DNA from: Megalopta genalis
Lineage: Eukaryota > Arthropoda > Insecta > Hymenoptera > Halictidae
Reading direction: 5' to 3'
Assembly: GCF_051020955.1 (NCBI RefSeq)
Contig: NW_027476668.1
Span: forward strand, 96,675 to 160,674
Length of the DNA: 64,000 nucleotides
This document shows, one piece after another, positions 13,021 through 25,750 of the stretch. A program made the translations under genes and the position numbers. The notes below the pieces were generated by a model. That model was not told the origin of the DNA, made no database searches, and was given only the letters and a program-made list of their open reading frames with translations. Numbering within the stretch: position 1 is the first letter of the stretch; the number at the start of each line of letters is the position of its first letter.

Positions 13021-13836
13021 ATTATTTAGCTTCGTATACTTGCGATATAAGTGATATAGCTTCAAATGCAGGTGAAACAAACGAGTGACCTTCAAATCCA
13101 AGCGTAACACATGATTTAACTTCAAATCAATGGGAAGTAAAAGATTTACCTTCAAATCCATGCGAAACAAATGGTTTAGTTTCAAATACGTGTGATTTAC
13201 ATGATTTAGCTTCAGCTGCATGCGAAACAAACGAGTTAGCTTCAAATGCAAGCGAAACACATGATTTATCTTCAAATCAATGCGAAGTAGAAGATTTACC
13301 TTCAACTCCATGCGAAACAAATGGTTTAGCTTCAAATCCAAGCGAAACACATGATTTAGCTTCAAATCAATGCGAAGTAGAAGGCTTAGCATCAAATCCA
13401 TGCAACACAAATTATTTAGCTTCTTATACTTGCGATATAAGTGATAAAGCTTCAAATGCAGGCGAAACAAACGAGTGAGCTTTAAATCCAAGCGTAACAC
13501 GTGATTTAACTTCAAATCAATGCGAAGTAGAAGATTTACCTTCAAATCCATGCGAAACAAATGATTTAGCTTCAACTACTTGTGATATACATGATTTTGC
13601 TTCAGCTGCATGCGAAAAAAACGATTTAGCTTCACACCCACGGGAAACACATGATTTAAGTTCAAATCAATCCGAAGTAGAAGGCTTAGCATCAAATCCA
13701 TGCAATACAAATTATTTAGCTTCTTATACTTGCGATATAAGTGATAAAGCTTCAAATGCAGGCGAAACAAACGAGTGAACTTTAAGTCCAAGCGTAACAC
13801 ATGATTTAACTTCAAATCAATGCGAAGTAGAAGATT
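12350..13836. repeat. 1.5-kb block, copied at 15,289-16,775 and partly at 24,380-25,750
   Basis: Matches 15,289 onward at offset 2,939 and, from about 12,650, matches 24,380 onward at offset 11,731. It contains two non-canonical HORs. Near 12,940-13,030 m6 runs via a hybrid m7/m2 into m3 (150 bp lost). Near 13,300-13,360 m8 runs straight into m1 (m9 and m10 lost). Both occur in all three copies, so they predate the duplication. CAACTACTTG near 13,575 is a shared nonsense change in the minus frame. Confidence 0.82.
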
Positions 13837-14400
13837 TAGGTTCAAATCCATGCAAAACAAATGGTTTAGCTTGAAATACTTGTGATATACATGATTTAGC
13901 TTCGGCTGCATGCGAAACAAACGGGTTAGCTTCAAATCCAAGCTAAACACATGATTTAGCTTCAAATCAATGCGAAATAGAAGACTTAGCATCAAATCCA
14001 TGCGACACAAATTATTTAGCTTCACATACTTGCGATATAAGTGATATAGATACAAATGCAGGCGAAACAAACGAGTGATCTTCAAATCCAGGCGTAACAC
14101 GTGATTTAACTCAAATCAATGCGAAGTAGAAGATTTAGGTACAAATCCATGCGAAACAAATGGTTTAGCTTCAAATACTTGTGATATACATGATTTAGCT
14201 TCAGCTGCATGCGAAACAAACGGGTTAGCTTCAAATCGAAGCAAAACACATGATTTAGCTTCAAATCAATGCGAAGTAGAAGGCTTAGCATCAAATCCAT
14301 GCAACACAAATTATTTAGCTTCTTATAATTGCGATATAAGTGATAAAGCTTCAAATGCAGGCGAAACAAACGAGTGAGCTTTAAATCCAAGCGTAACACA
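13837..14400. repeat. Left-family HORs joining two duplicated blocks
   Basis: Continues like 25,565-25,740 (CAAACGGGTTAGC and CAAGCTAAACAC are shared), then reaches a 1-bp loss at TTAACTCAAATC near 14,110 that is not seen in other copies. There is no gene. Confidence 0.7.
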
Positions 14401-15000
14401 TGATTTAACTTCAAATCAATGCGAAGTAGAAGATTTACCTTCAAATCCATGCGAAACGAATGGTTTAGATTCAAATACTTGTGATATACATGATTTAGCT
14501 TCAACAGGCATACGAAACAAACGAGTTAGCTTCAAATCCAAGCGAAACACATGATTTAGCTTCAAATCAATGCGAAATAGAAGGCTTAGCATCAAATCCA
14601 TGCGACAATAATTATTTAGCTCGTATACTTGCGATATAAGTGATATAGCTTCAGATGCAGGCGAAACAAACGAGTGATCTTCAAATCCAAGCGTAACAGA
14701 TGATTTAACTTCAAATCAATGGGAAGTAGAAGATTTACATTCAAATCCATGCGAAACAAATGGTTTAGCTTCAAATACTTGTGATATACATGATTTAGCT
14801 TCAGCTGCATGCGAAACAAACGAGTTGGCTTCAAATCCAAGTGAAACACATGATTTAGCTTCAAATCAATGCGAAGTAGAAGGCTTAGCATCAAATCCAT
14901 GAAACACAAATTATTTAGCTTCTTATACTTGCGATATAAGTGATAAAGCTTCAAATGCAGGCGAAACAAACGAGTGAGCTTTAAATCCAAGCGTAACACA
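14401..15000. repeat. 600-bp block copied at 16,741-17,340 and 21,093-21,632
   Basis: Offsets are 2,340 and 6,692 bp. It is marked by CGAATGGTTTAGATTC, AACAGGCATACG (one extra base near 14,505), CGACAATAATTATTTA and TTAGCTCGTATAC (one base lost near 14,620). The insertion and loss lie about 115 bp apart and restore the 30-bp phase. All three copies carry both. Confidence 0.8.
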
Positions 15001-15379
15001 TGATTTAACTTCAAATCAATGGGAAGTAGAAGATTTACCTTCAAATCCATGCGAAACAAATGGTTTAGCTTCAAATACTTGTGATATACATGATTTTGCT
15101 TCAACTGCATGCGAAACAAACGATTTAGCTTCACACCCACGGGAAACACATGATTTAAGTTCAAATCAATCCGAAGTAGAAGGCTTAGCATCAAATCCAT
15201 GCAACACAAATTATTTAGCTTCTTATACATGCGATATAAGTGATAAAGCTTCAGATGCAGGCGAAACAAACGAGTGATCTTCAAATCCAAGCGTAACACG
15301 TGATTTAACTTCAAATCAATGCGAAGTAGACGATTTAGGTTCAAATCCATGCGAAACAAATGGTTTAGCTTCAAATACT
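14981..15379. repeat. 400-bp block copied at 23,773-24,171
   Basis: Matches at offset 8,792, running from GAGTGAGCTTTAAATCC to the CGATTTAGGTTCAAATCC HOR. The copies separate near 15,380 where one has CTTGCGATATACATG and the other CTTGTGATATACATG with TTTTGC. Confidence 0.7.
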
Positions 15380-16775
15380 TGCGATATACATGATTTAGCT
15401 TCAAGTGCATGCGAAACAAACGAGTTAGCTTCAAATGCAAGCGAAACACATGATTAAGCTTCAAATCAATGCGAAGTAGAAGGCTTAGCATCAAATCCAT
15501 GCAACACATATTATTTAGCTTCTTATACATGCGATATAAGTGATAAAGCTTCAAATGCAGGCGAAACAAACGAGTGATCTTCAAATGCAAGCGTAACACA
15601 TGATTTAAATTTAAATCAATGCGAAGTAGAAGATTTAGGTTCAAATACATGCGAAACAAATGGTTTAGCTTCAAATACTTGCGATATACATGATTTAGCT
15701 TCAACTGCATGCGAAACAAACGAGTTAGCTTCAAATGCAAGCGAAACACATGATTAAGCTTCAAATCAATGCGAAGTAGAAGGCTTAGCATCAAATCCAT
15801 GCAACACAAATTATTTAGCTTCTTATACTTGCGATATAAGTGATGATGCTTCAAATGCAGGCGAAACAAACGAGTGAGCTTTAAATCCAAGCGTAACACA
15901 TGATTTAATTTCAAATCAATGCGAAGTAGAAGGCTTAGCATCAAATCCATGCAACACAAATTATTTAGCTTCGTATACTTGCGATATAAGTGATATAGCT
16001 TCAAATGCAGGTGAAACAAACGAGTGACCTTCAAATCCAAGCGTAACACATGATTTAACTTCAAATCAATGGGAAGTAAAAGATTTACCTTCAAATCCAT
16101 GCGAAACAAATGGTTTAGTTTCAAATACGTGTGATTTACATGATTTAGCTTCAGCTGCATGCGAAACAAACGAGTTAGCTTCAAATGCAAGCGAAACACA
16201 TGATTTATCTTCAAATCAATGCGAAGTAGAAGATTTACCTTCAACTCCATGCGAAACAAATGGTTTAGCTTCAAATCCAAGCGAAACACATGATTTAGCT
16301 TCAAATCAATGCGAAGTAGAAGGCTTAGCATCAAATCCATGCAACACAAATTATTTAGCTTCTTATACTTGCGATATAAGTGATAAAGCTTCAAATGCAG
16401 GCGAAACAAACGAGTGAGCTTTAAATCCAAGCGTAACACGTGATTTAACTTCAAATCAATGCGAAGTAGAAGATTTACCTTCAAATCCATGCGAAACAAA
16501 TGGTTTAGCTTCAACTACTTGTGATATACATGATTTTGCTTCAGCTGCATGCGAAAAAAACGATTTAGCTTCACACCCACGGGAAACACATGATTTAAGT
16601 TCAAATCAATCCGAAGTAGAAGGCTTAGCATCAAATCCATGCAATACAAATTATTTAGCTTCTTATACTTGCGATATAAGTGATAAAGCTTCAAATGCAG
16701 GCGAAACAAACGAGTGAACTTTAAGTCCAAGCGTAACACATGATTTAACTTCAAATCAATGCGAAGTAGAAGATT
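15289..16775. repeat. Second copy of the 12,350-13,836 block
   Basis: Offset 2,939. It shares the half-unit loss near 15,880-15,970, the m8 to m1 jump near 16,240-16,300, ACGTGTGATTTACATG and CAACTACTTG. It carries one fewer ATGATTAAGC HOR upstream than the first copy. Confidence 0.82.
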
Positions 16776-18817
16776 TACCTTCAAATCCATGCGAAACGAA
16801 TGGTTTAGATTCAAATACTTGTGATATACATGATTTAGCTTCAACAGGCATACGAAACAAACGAGTTAGCTTCAAATCCAAGCGAAACACATGATTTAGC
16901 TTCAAATCAATGCGAAATAGAAGGCTTAGCATCAAATCCATGCGACAATAATTATTTAGCTCGTATACTTGCGATATAAGTGATATAGCTTCAGATGCAG
17001 GCGAAACAAACGAGTGATCTTCAAATCCAAGCGTAACAGATGATTTAACTTCAAATCAATGGGAAGTAGAAGATTTACATTCAAATCCATGCGAAACAAA
17101 TGGTTTAGCTTCAAATACTTGTGATATACATGATTTAGCTTCAGCTGCATGCGAAACAAACGAGTTGGCTTCAAATCCAAGTGAAACACATGATTTAGCT
17201 TCAAATCAATGCGAAGTAGAAGGCTTAGCATCAAATCCATGAAACACAAATTATTTAGCTTCTTATACTTGCGATATAAGTGATAAAGCTTCAAATGCAG
17301 GCGAAACAAACGAGTGAGCTTTAAATCCAAGCGTAACACGTGATTTAACTTCAAATCAATGCGAAGTAGAAGATTTACCTTCAAATCCATGCTAAACAAA
17401 TGGTTTAGCTTCAAATACTTGTGATATACGTGATTTAGCTTCAGCTGCATACGATACAAACGAGTTAGCTTCAAATCCAAGCGAAATACATGATTTAGCT
17501 TCAAATCAATGCGAAGTACAAGGCATAGCATCAAATCCATGCAACACAAAGTATTTAGCATCTTATACTTGCGATATAAGTGATAAAGCTTGAAATGCAG
17601 GCGAAACAAACGAGTGAGCTTTAAATCCAAGCGTAACACATGATTTAACTTCAAATCAATGGGAAGTAGAAGATTTACCTTCAAATCCATGCGAAACAAA
17701 TGGCTTAGATTCAAATACTTGCGATAAACATGATTTAGCTTCAACTGCATGCAAAACAAACGAGTTAGCTTCAAATCCAAGCGAAACACATGATTTAGCT
17801 TCAAATCAATGCGAAATAGAAGGCTTAGCATCATATCCATGCGACACAAATTATTTAGCTTCGTATACTTGCGATATAAGTGATATAGCTTCAAATGCAG
17901 GCGAAACAAACGAGTGATCTTCAAATCCAAGCGTAACACGTGATTTAACTTCAAATCAATGCGAAGTAGAAGATTTAGCTTCAAATACATGCGAAAAAAA
18001 TGGTTTAGCTTCAAATACTTGTGATATACATGATTTAACTTCAACTGCATGCGAAACAAACCAGTTAGCTTCAAATCCAAGCGAAACACATGATTTACCT
18101 TCAAAGCAATGCGAAATAGAAGACTTAGCATCAAATCCATGCGAAACAAATTATTTAGCTTCATATACTTGCGATATAAGTGATATAGATTCAAATGCAG
18201 GCGAAACAATCGAGTGATCTTCAAATCCAAGCGTAACACGTGATTTAACTTCAAATCAATGCGAAGTAGCAGATTTAGGTTCAAATACATGCGAAGCAAA
18301 TGGTTTAGCTTCAAACACTTGTGATATACATGATTTTGCTTCAGCTGCATGCGAAACAAACGATTTAGCTTCACACCCACGGGAAACACATGATTTAAGT
18401 TCAAATCAATCCGAAGTAGAAGGCTTAGCATCAAATCCATGCAACAAAAATTATTTAGCTTCTTATACTTGCGATATAAGTGATAAAGCTTCAAATGCAG
18501 GCGAAACACACGAGTTATCTTCAAATCCAAGCGTAACACATGATTTAACTTCAAATCAATGCGAAGTAGAAGATTTACCTTCAAATCCATACGAAACGAA
18601 TGGTTTAGATTCAAATACTTGTGATATACATGATTTAGCTTCAACAGGCATGCGAAACAAACGAGTTAGCTTCAAATCCAAGCGAAACACATGATTTAGC
18701 TTCAAATCAATGCGAAATAGAAGGCTTAGCATCAAATCCATGCGACACTAATTATTTTGCTTGTATACTTGCGATATAAGTGATATAGCTTCAGATGCAG
18801 GCGAAACAAACGAGTGA
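16741..18817. repeat. 2.1-kb block, copied at 21,093-22,869 minus one HOR
   Basis: Positions 16,741 to 17,280 match at offset 4,352 and 17,581 to 18,817 match at offset 4,052, so 17,281-17,580 is present only here. Shared rare marks are CAAGTGAAACACATG, GATAAAGCTTGAAATGC, GCGATAAACATG or GTGATAAACATG, CAAACCAGTTAGC, CAAAGCAATGCG, GTAGCAGATTTAGG and CATACGAAACGAATGG. A further partial copy lies at 25,751-26,860. Confidence 0.82.
17281..17580. repeat. HOR unit absent from the copy at 21,093-22,869
   Basis: One 300-bp unit bearing private changes: CATGCTAAACAAATGG, ATACGTGATTTAGC, GCATACGATACAAACG, GAAGTACAAGGCATAGC and CAAAGTATTTAGCATC. Their number suggests it is old and that the other copy lost it, but insertion here cannot be excluded. 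Confidence 0.75.
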
Positions 18818-19080
18818 TCTTCAAATCCAAGTGTAACACATGATTTAACTTCAAATCAATGGGAAGTAGAAGATTTACATTCAAATCCATACGAAACAAA
18901 TGGTTTAGCTTCAAATACTTGTGATATACATGATTTAGCTTCAGCTGCATGCGAAACAAACGGGTTAGCTTCAAATCCAAGCTAAACTCATGATTTAGCT
19001 TCAAATCAATGCGAAATAGTAGGCTTAGCATCAAATCCATGCGACACAAATTATTTAGCTTCACATACTTGCGATATAAG
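18818..19080. repeat. Left-family HOR linking two shared blocks
   Basis: Shares GTGTAACACATG and CATACGAAACAAATGG with 26,720-26,800, and CAAACGGGTTAGC plus CAAGCTAAAC with 13,920 and 25,660. There is no gene. Confidence 0.65.
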
Positions 19081-19894
19081 TGATAAAGCTTCAAATGCAG
19101 GCGATACAAACGAGTGAACTTTAAGTCCAAGCGTAACACATGATTTAACTTCAAATCAATGCGAAGTAGAAGATTTGCCTTCAAATCCATGCTAAACAAA
19201 TGGTTTAGCTTCAAATACTTGTGATATACATGATTTTGCTTCAACTGCATGTGAAACAAACGATTTAGCTTCACACCCACGGGAAACACATGATTTAGCT
19301 TCAAATCAATGCGAAGTAGAAGGCTTAGCATCAAATCCATGCAACACAAATTATTTAGCTTCTTATACTTGCGATATAAGTGATAAAGCTTCAAAAGCAG
19401 GCGAAACAAACGAGTGAACTTTAAATCCAAGCGTAACACATGATTTAACTTCAAATCAATGCGAAGTAGAAGATTTACCTTCAAATCCATGCGAAACAAA
19501 TGGTTTAGCTTAAAATACTTGTGATATACATGATTTAGCTTCAACTGCATGCGAAACAAACGAGTTAGCTTCAAATCCAAGCGAAACACATGATTTGGCT
19601 TCAAATCAATGCGAAATAGAAGGCTTAGCATCAAATCCATGCAACACAAATTATTTAGCTTCTTATACTTGCGATATAAGTGATAAAGCTTCAAATGCAG
19701 GCGAAACAAACGAGTGAGCTTTAAATCCAATCGTAACACATGATTTAACTTTAAATCAATGCGAAGTAGAAGATTTAGGTTCAAATACATGCGAAACAAA
19801 TGGTTTAGCTTCAAATACTTGCGATATACATGATTTAGCTTCAACTGCATGCGAAACAAACGAGTTAGCTTCAAATGCAAGCGAAACACATGAT
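19081..19894. repeat. Copy of 11,402-12,215
   Basis: Offset 7,679. After about 19,894 it continues like 12,815 onward, as if two of the three ATGATTAAGC HORs had been removed. Confidence 0.75.
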
Positions 19895-21092
19895 TAAGCT
19901 TCAAATCAATGCGAAGTAGAAGGCTTAGCATCAAATCCATGCAACACAAATTATTTAGCTTCTTATACTTGCGATATACGTGATGATGCTTCAAATGCAG
20001 GCGAAACAAACGAGTGAGCTTTAAATCCAAGCGTAACACATGATTTAATTTCAAATCAATGCGAAGTAGAAGGCTTAGCATCAAATCCATGCAACACAAA
20101 TTATTTAGCTTCTTATACTTGCGATATAAGTGATAAAGCTTCAAATGCAGGCGAAACAAACGAGTGAGCTTTAAATCCAAGCGTAACACGTGATTTAACT
20201 TCAAATCAATGCGAAGTAGAAGATTTACCTTCAAATCCATGCGAAACAAATAGTTTAGCTTCAACTACTTGTGATATACATGATTTTGCTTCAGCTGCAT
20301 GCGAAAAAGAACGATTTAGCTTCACACCCACGGGAAACACATGATTTAAGTTCAAATCAATCCGAAGTAGAAGGCTTAGCATCAAATCCATGCGAAACAA
20401 ATGGTTTAGCTTCAAATACTTGCGATATAAGTGATATAGCTTCAAATGCAGGCGAAACACACGAGTTATCTTCAAATCCAAGCGTAACACATGATTTAAC
20501 AATCAATCAATGGGAAGAAGAAGATTTAGGTTCAAATACATGCGAAACAAATAGTTTAGCTTCAAATACTTGTGATATACATGATTTAGCTTCAACAGCA
20601 TGCGAAACAAACGAGTTAGCTTCAAAATCCAAGCGAAACACATGATTTAGCTTCAAATCAATGCGAAGTAGAAGGCTTAGCATCAAATCCATGCAACACA
20701 AATTATTTAGCTTCTTATACTTGCGATATAAGTGATAAAGCTTCAAATGCAGGCGAAACAAACGAGTGAGCTTTAAATCCAAGCGTAACAGATGATTTAA
20801 CTTCAAATCAATGGGAAGTAGAAGATTTACCTTCAAATCCATGCGAAACAAATGGCTTAGATTCAAATACTTGTGATAAACATGATTTAGCTTCAACTGC
20901 ATGCAAAACAAACGAGTTAGCTTCAAATGCAAGCGAAACACATGATTCAGCTTCAAATCAATGCGAAGTAGAAGGCTTAGCATCAAATCCATGCAACACA
21001 AATTATTTAGCTTCTTATACTTGCGATATAAGTGATAAAGCTTCAAATGCAGGCGAAACAAAGGAGTGAGCTTTAAATCCAAGCGTAACACA
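19895..21092. repeat. Left-family HORs with several single-base indels
   Basis: Begins like 12,815-13,030 (GATGATGC, half-unit loss), then jumps to the CAACTACTTG block near 20,260. Single-base insertions at CGAAAAAGAACG (20,309) and TTCAAAATCCAAG (20,626) change the phase. An m3/m8 swap giving AAATGG before m4 occurs near 20,400, as at 2,520. Confidence 0.7.
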
Positions 21093-22869
21093 TGATTTAA
21101 CTTCAAATCAATGCGAAGTAGAAGATTTACCTTCAAATCCATGCGAAACGAATGGTTTAGATTCAAATACTTGTGATATACATGATTTAGCTTCAACAGG
21201 CATACGAAACAAACGAGTTAGCTTCAAATCCAAGCGAAACACATGATTTAGCTTCAAATCAATGCGAAATAGAAGGCTTAGCATCAAATCCATGCGACAA
21301 TAATTATTTAGCTCGTATACTTGCGATATAAGTGATATAGCTTCAGATGCAGGCGAAACAAACGAGTGATCTTCAAATCCAAGCGTAACAGATGATTTAA
21401 CTTCAAATCAATGGGAAGTAGAAGATTTACATTCAAATCCATGCGAAACAAATGGTTTAGCTTTAAATACTTGTGATATACATGATTTAGCTTCAGCTGC
21501 ATGCGAAACAAACGAGTTGGCTTCAAATCCAAGTGAAACACATGATTTAGCTTCAAATCAATGCGAAGTAGAAGGCTTAGCATCAAATCCATGAAACACA
21601 AATTATTTAGCTTCTTATACTTGCGATATAAGTGATAAAGCTTGAAATGCAGGCGAAACAAACGAGTGAGCTTTAAATCCAAGCGTAACACATGATTTAA
21701 CTTCAAATCAATGGGAAGTAGAAGATTTACCTTCAAATCCATGCGAAACAAATGGATTAGATTCAAATACTTGTGATAAACATGATTTAGCTTCAACTGC
21801 ATGCAAAACAAACGAGTTAGCTTCAAATCCAAGCGAGACACATGATTTAGCTTCAAATCAATGCGAAATAGAAGGCTTAGCATCAAATCCATGCGACACA
21901 AATTATTTAGCTTCGTATACTTGCGATATAAGTGATATAGCTTCAAATGCAGGCGAAACAAACGAGTGATCTTCAAATCCAAGCGTAACACGTGATTTAA
22001 CTTCAAATAAATGCGAAGTAGAAGATTTAGGTTCAAATACATGCGAAAAAAATGGTTTAGCTTCAAATACTTCTGATATACATGATTTGACTTCAACTGC
22101 ATGCGAAACAAACCAGTTAGCTTCAAATCCAAGCGAAACACATGATTTACCTTCAAAGCAATGCGAAATAGAAGACTTAGCATCAAATCCATGCGAAACA
22201 AATTATTTAGCTTCATATACTTGCGATATAAGTGATATAGATTCAAATGCAGGCGAAACAATCGAGTGATCTTCAAATCCAAGCGTAACACGTGATTTAA
22301 CTTCAAATCAATGCGAAGTAGCAGATTTAGGTTCAAATACATGCGAAGCAAATGGTTTAGCTTCAAACACTTGTGATATACATGATTTTGCTTCAGCTGC
22401 ATGCGAAACAAACGATTTAGCTTCACACCCACGGGAAACACATGATTTAAGTTCAAATCAATCCGAAGTAGAAGGCTTAGCATCAAATCCATGCAACAAA
22501 AATTATTTAGCTTCTTATACTTGCGATATAAGTGATAAAGCTTCAAATGCAGGCGAAACACACGAGTTATCTTCAAATCCAAGCGTAACACATGATTTAA
22601 CTTCAAATCAATGCGAAGTAGAAGATTTACCTTCAAATCCATACGAAACGAATGGTTTAGATTCAAATACTTGTGATGTACATGATTTAGCTTCAACAGG
22701 CATGCGAAACAAACGAGTTAGCTTCAAATCCAAGCGAAACACATGATTTAGCTTCAAATCAATGCGAAATAGAAGGCATAGCATCAAATCCATGCGACAC
22801 TAATTATTTAGCTTGTATACTTGCGATATAAGTGATATAGCTTCAGATGCAGGCGAAACAAACGAGTGA
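21093..22869. repeat. Second copy of 16,741-18,817, one HOR shorter
   Basis: Positions 21,093-21,632 and 21,633-22,869 are joined where the first copy holds 17,281-17,580. Private changes include AAATGGATTAGATTC, CTTCTGATATACATG and GATGTACATG. The single-base insertion in AACAGGC is retained near 21,197 and 22,697. Confidence 0.8.
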
Positions 22870-24379
22870 GCTTTAAATCCAAGCGTAACACATGATTTAA
22901 CTTCAAATCAATGGGAAGTAGAAGATTTACCTTCAAATCCATGCGAAACAAATGATTTAGTTTCAAATACTTGTGATATACATGATTTAGCTTCAACTGC
23001 ATGCGAAACAAACGAGTTGGCTTCAAATCCAAGTGAAACACATGATTTAGCTTCAAATCAATGCGAAGTAGAAGGCTTAGCATGAAATCCATGCAACACA
23101 AATTATTTAGCTTCTTATACTTGCGATATAAGTGATAAAGCTTCAAATGCAGACGAAACAAACGAGTGAACTTTAAATCCAAGCGTAACACATGATTTAA
23201 CTTCAAATCAATGCGAAGTAGAAGATTTACCTTCAAATCCATGCGAAACAAATGGTTTAGCTTCAAATACTTGTGATATACATGATTTAGCTTCAACTGC
23301 ATGCGAAACAAACGAGTTAGCTTCAAATCCAAGCGAAACACATGATTTGGCTTCAAATCAATGCGAAATAGAAGGCTTAGCATGAAATCCATGCAACACA
23401 AATTATTTAGCTTCTTATACTTGCGATATAAGTGATAAAGCTTCAAATGCAGGCGAAACAAACGAGTGAGCTTTAAATCCAATCGTAACACATGATTTAA
23501 CTTTAAATCAATGCGAAGTAGAAGATTTAGGTTCAAATACATGCGAAACAAATGGTTTAGCTTCAAATACTTGCGATATACATGATTTAGCTTCAACTGC
23601 ATGTGAAACAAACGAGTTAGTTTCAAATGCAAGCGAAACACATGATTAAGCTGCAAATCAATGCGAAGTAGAAGGCTTAGCATCAAATCCATGCAACACA
23701 TATTATTTAGCTTCTTATACATGCCATATAAGTGATAAAGCTTCAAATGCAGGCGAAACAAACGAGTGAGCTTTAAATCCAAGCGTAACACATGATTTAA
23801 CTTCAAATCAATGGGAAGTAGAAGATTTACCTTCAAATCCATGCGAAACAAATGGTTTAGCTTCAAATGCTTGTGATATACATGATTTTGCTTCAACTGC
23901 ATGCGAAACAAACGATTTAGCTTCACAACCACGGGAAACACATGATTTAAGTTCAAATCAATCCGAAGTAGAAGGCTTAGCATCAAATCCATGCAACACA
24001 AATTATTTAGCTTCTTATACATGCGATATAAGTGATAAAGCTTCAGATGCAGGCGAAACAAACGAGTGATCTTCAAATCCAAGCGTAACACGTGATTTAA
24101 CTTCAAATCAATGCGAAGTAGACGATTTAGGTTCAAATCCATGCGAAACAAATGGTTTAGCTTCAAATACTTGTGATATACATGATTTTGCTTCAGCTGA
24201 ATGCGAAACAAACGATTTAGCTTCACACCCAAGGGAAACACATGATTTAGCTTCAAATCAATGCGAAATAGAAGGCTTAGCATCAAAGCCATGCAACACA
24301 AATTATTTAGCTTCATATACTTGCGATATAAGTGATATAGCTTCAGATGTAGGCGAAACAAACGAGTGATCTTCAAATC
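22870..24379. repeat. Left-family mosaic of pieces found at 11,730-12,340 and 14,981-15,379
   Basis: Positions 23,161-23,771 follow 11,730-12,340 and 23,773-24,171 follow 14,981-15,379. GCATGAAATCC (a TTCAAA to TGAAA type change) marks m3 near 23,083 and 23,383 and reappears at the domain junction near 26,921. A TCACACCCAAGGG variant lies near 24,225. There is no gene. Confidence 0.72.
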
Positions 24380-25750
24380 CAAGCGTAACACATGATTTAA
24401 CTTTAAATCAATGCGAAGTAGAAGATTTAGGTTCAAATACATGCGAAACAAATGGTTTAGCTTCAAATACTTGCGATATACATGATTTAGCTTCAACTGC
24501 ATGCGAAACAAACGAGTTAGCTTCAAATGCAAGCGAAACACATGATTAAGCTTCAAATCAATGCGAAGTAGAAGGCTTAGCATCAAATCCATGCAACACA
24601 AATTATTTAGCTTCTTATACTTGCGATATAAGTGATGATGCTTCAAATGCAGGCGAAACAAACGAGTGAGCTTTAAATCCAAGCGTAACACATGATTTAA
24701 TTTCAAATCAATGCGAAGTAGAAGGCTTAGCATCAAATCCATGCAACACAAATTATTTAGCTTCGTATACTTGCGATATAAGTGATATAGCTTCAGATGC
24801 AGGTGAAACAAACGAGTGACCTTCAAATCCAAGCGTAACACATGATTTAACTTCAAATCAATGGGAAGTAAAAGATTTACCTTCAAATCCATGCGAAACA
24901 AATAGTTTAGTTTCAAATACGTGTGATTTACATGATTTAGCTTCAGCTGCATGCGAAACAAACGAGTTAGCTTCAAATGCAAGCGAAACACATGATTTAG
25001 CTTCAAATCAATGCGAAGTAGAAGATTTACCTTCAACTCCATGCGAAACAAATGGTTTAGCTTCAAATCCAAGCGAAACACACGATTTAGCTTCAAATCA
25101 AAGGGAAGTAGAAGGCTTAGCATCAAATCCATGCAACACAAATTATTTAGCTTCTTATACTTGCGATATAAGTGATAAAGCTTCAAATGCAGGCGAAACA
25201 AACGAGTGAGCTTTAAATCCAAGCGTAACACGTGATTTAACTTCAAATCTATGCGAAGTAGAAGATTTACCTTCAAATCCATGCGAAACAAATGGTTTAG
25301 CTTCAACTACTTGTGATATACATGATTTTGCTTCAGCTGCATGCGAAAAAAACGATTTAGCTTCACACCCACGGGAAACACATGATTTAAGTTCAAATCA
25401 ATCCGAAGTAGAAGGCTTAGCATCAAATCCATGCAATACAAATTATTTAGCTTCTTATACTTGCGATATAAGTGATAAAGCTTCAAATGCAGGCGAAACA
25501 AACGAGTGAACTTTAAGTCCAAGCGTAACACATGATTTAACTTCAAATCAATGCGAAGTAGAAGATTTAGGTTCAAAATCCATGCGAAACAAATGGTTTA
25601 GCTTCAAATACTTGTGATATACATGATTTAGCTTCAGCTGCATGCGAAACAAACGGGTTAGCTTCAAATCCAAGCTAAACACATGATTTAGCTTCAAATC
25701 AATGCGAAATAGAAGACTTAGCATCAAATCCATGCGACACAAATTATTTA
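24380..25750. repeat. Third copy of the 12,350-13,836 block
   Basis: Matches about 12,650-13,998 at offset 11,731, with the half-unit loss near 24,680-24,760, the m8 to m1 jump near 25,040-25,090 and CAACTACTTG near 25,306. A one-base insertion (TTCAAAATCCATG) lies at 25,577. Confidence 0.78.

Larger units (their letters stand above)
10126..13575 (-). other. Longest open frame (1,149 codons), judged a repeat by-product, not a gene
   Basis: The frame reads a ten-residue repeat of the form N-H-L-F-R-M-D-L-K-L, very rich in Leu, Lys, Arg, His and Asn. There is no signal peptide, unique domain or distinct terminus. Its upstream limit is a nonsense change (CAACTACTTG near 13,575) and downstream it is cut off by an AACAGG single-base insertion that shifts it into another repeat frame. 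A monomer whose length is divisible by three and which lacks stops in this frame gives such ORFs without selection. Independent nonsense changes elsewhere in the same frame (for example CACTAATT, GCTACAAAT, CTTCTAATAC) support this. Confidence 0.8.

Noticed and set aside
14926..14955. TATA-like promoters (TATAAGTGATATA) in m4
   Set aside because: They occur in nearly every HOR as part of the repeat, with no gene downstream.
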